Source of the DNA: an uncultured bacterium
Lineage (GTDB): Bacteria; Bacillota; Clostridia; Lachnospirales; Lachnospiraceae
Direction of reading: 5' to 3'
DNA length: 23,829 bases
NCBI GenBank assembly: GCA_937893485.1
Contig: CALBJL010000034.1
Location: 1-23,829 of the forward strand
A program made the position numbers and the translations under genes. Positions 23,118-23,829 of the stretch are shown piece by piece. The notes under the pieces were generated by a model. It had not been told where the DNA came from and did no database searches. It was given only the letters and a program-made list of their open reading frames with translations. Position 1 is the stretch's first letter; every line of letters starts with the position of its first letter.

Positions 23118-23636
23118 TTACGACTTTCTCACCACACAATGCAGCCTCATACCCTTTCGCACCTCAAACCGCTCCACAGTCAGCCCTGCTTTCTGCGCGT
23201 ACTCCATCACGGATTCCCTCGTGACAAACTGATAATCACCGTGGCCAAACAAATGCGCAATCGGCATCTCGATATGATTGCAGAGCCACTGTACGAGCTT
23301 ACTATTACTCGTCATATCCCGCAAAATCAGCCTGCCGCCCGGCCGCAGACACCTTTTTACACTGTTGAAAAATGCCTGCGGATTTAAATAATGATGAAAA
23401 CTCATCGAGCAGATGACCGCGTCAAAGGCATTGTCCTCAAACGGAAAATTCTCACAGTCCCCGACGACAAACGTCGCATTCGGGATATGTTTCTTTTTTG
23501 CCTGCTCGATCATCGCAGGCGTGAGATCCAGTCCGGTGTAATGCTTTTCGGGATACTTTTCTGCCAGAAGCGAGATCATCGGTGCCGGACCGCAGCCCGC
23601 ATCCAGCAGATCGCTTAATTGCATGTGTTCACTCAT
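23118..23636 (-). CDS. Class I SAM-dependent methyltransferase, apparently N-terminally truncated
   Basis: A 172-residue protein with the SAM-binding motif L-L-D-A-G-C-G-P-A-P (10-19), the acidic G-L-D-L (about 35-38), V-G-D-C-E-N-F-P-F (about 58-66) and a motif-4 region with S-F-H-H-Y. Family members usually have 35-50 residues before motif I to close the SAM pocket; here there are only nine. AAGGTGG 5 bases before ATG 23636 makes that start likely. The in-frame extension to 23729 overlaps the upstream ACT-domain gene and does not look like a methyltransferase N-terminus. The substrate is unknown. Confidence 0.75.
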   Translation of the reverse strand: MSEHMQLSDLLDAGCGPAPMISLLAEKYPEKHYTGLDLTPAMIEQAKKKHIPNATFVVGDCENFPFEDNAFDAVICSMSFHHYLNPQAFFNSVKRCLRPGGRLILRDMTSNSKLVQWLCNHIEMPIAHLFGHGDYQFVTRESVMEYAQKAGLTVERFEVRKGMRLHCVVRKS

Positions 23637-23655
23637 GTGTTCCACCTTCCTCTTA

Positions 23656-23829
23656 TCATTGGATATTAGTCTTATCTGACAAATCCACCTCATATCCCGA
23701 AGCCCTGAGAACCTCCAGCCCCTTTTCATAATTTTCCTTTTTTATCAGAACATAGTCTGTATTATAGGTAGATACCGCAAAAATCGAAATGCCGTTATCC
23801 GCCAAAACAGTAGCAATTTTAGCCAATAT
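23656..23829 (-). CDS. ACT-domain protein, 3' end only (runs off the window)
   Basis: The last 57 codons read in one open frame from the window edge. They begin I-L-A-K-I-A-T-V-L-A-D-N-G-I-S-I-F, followed by S-T-Y-N-T-D-Y-V-L-I and later G-Y-E-V. This is a clear ACT (amino-acid-binding regulatory) domain of the short stand-alone type related to aspartate kinase C-termini. It ends 19 bases before the methyltransferase start and is probably co-transcribed with it. The N-terminal part is outside the window. Confidence 0.8.
   Translation of the reverse strand: MLAKIATVLADNGISIFAVSTYNTDYVLIKKENYEKGLEVLRASGYEVDLSDKTNIQ

Overview
The window looks like a chromosomal segment of an anaerobic Firmicute, most likely a Lachnospiraceae-type member of Clostridia. 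This is inferred from strong AGGAGG ribosome binding sites, sigma-A type TTGACA/TATAAT promoters, a chorismate mutase-shikimate kinase fusion, 4Fe-4S flavin enoate reductases, an Rpn-type nuclease remnant and a CCA-less tRNA gene. No phage structural genes, CRISPR array or insertion sequence with both ends were seen.

Left part (1-7.9 kb). A type IV toxin-antitoxin (AbiE-like) pair lies on the minus strand, but the toxin-like partner has lost the residues expected of the nucleotidyltransferase. Its promoter diverges from that of a small protein with an ArgR-like outline. Next come a membrane-anchored D-Ala-D-Ala carboxypeptidase and, divergent from it, a GC-rich stretch that looks like a structured RNA. 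That RNA has its own promoter and a strong terminator and is followed at once by a small AT-rich gene resembling PBECR4-type nuclease domains, a layout like type III toxin-antitoxin loci. After trmB come a chemotaxis receptor without a sensor domain, a broken signal peptidase gene under an intact promoter with an operator-like dyad, and the C-terminal remnant of an Rpn family nuclease fused in frame behind the stop codon of uup.

Middle (7.9-12.5 kb). uup (ABC-F ATPase), tRNA-Lys(CTT) with its own promoter and terminator, a two-helix membrane protein with a long Pro/Glu-rich tail carrying two copies of a peptide like the N-terminus of FliM, and a chorismate mutase-shikimate kinase fusion.

Right part (12.5-23.8 kb). 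A LysR regulator is divergent from an operon of a TIM-barrel isomerase/dehydratase-like protein, an enoate-reductase/2,4-dienoyl-CoA-reductase-type flavoenzyme, a YdiB-type quinate/shikimate dehydrogenase and a YdiN/YdiM-like MFS transporter. A second permease of the UraA/SulP fold follows, then a second flavoenzyme on the opposite strand. I read this as a catabolic (probably reductive) shikimate/quinate utilisation locus, and it is the best candidate here for an under-described system. The fused shikimate kinase just outside it would compete for the same metabolite. The window ends with an alpha/beta hydrolase, a methyltransferase that appears N-terminally truncated, and the 3' end of an ACT-domain gene.
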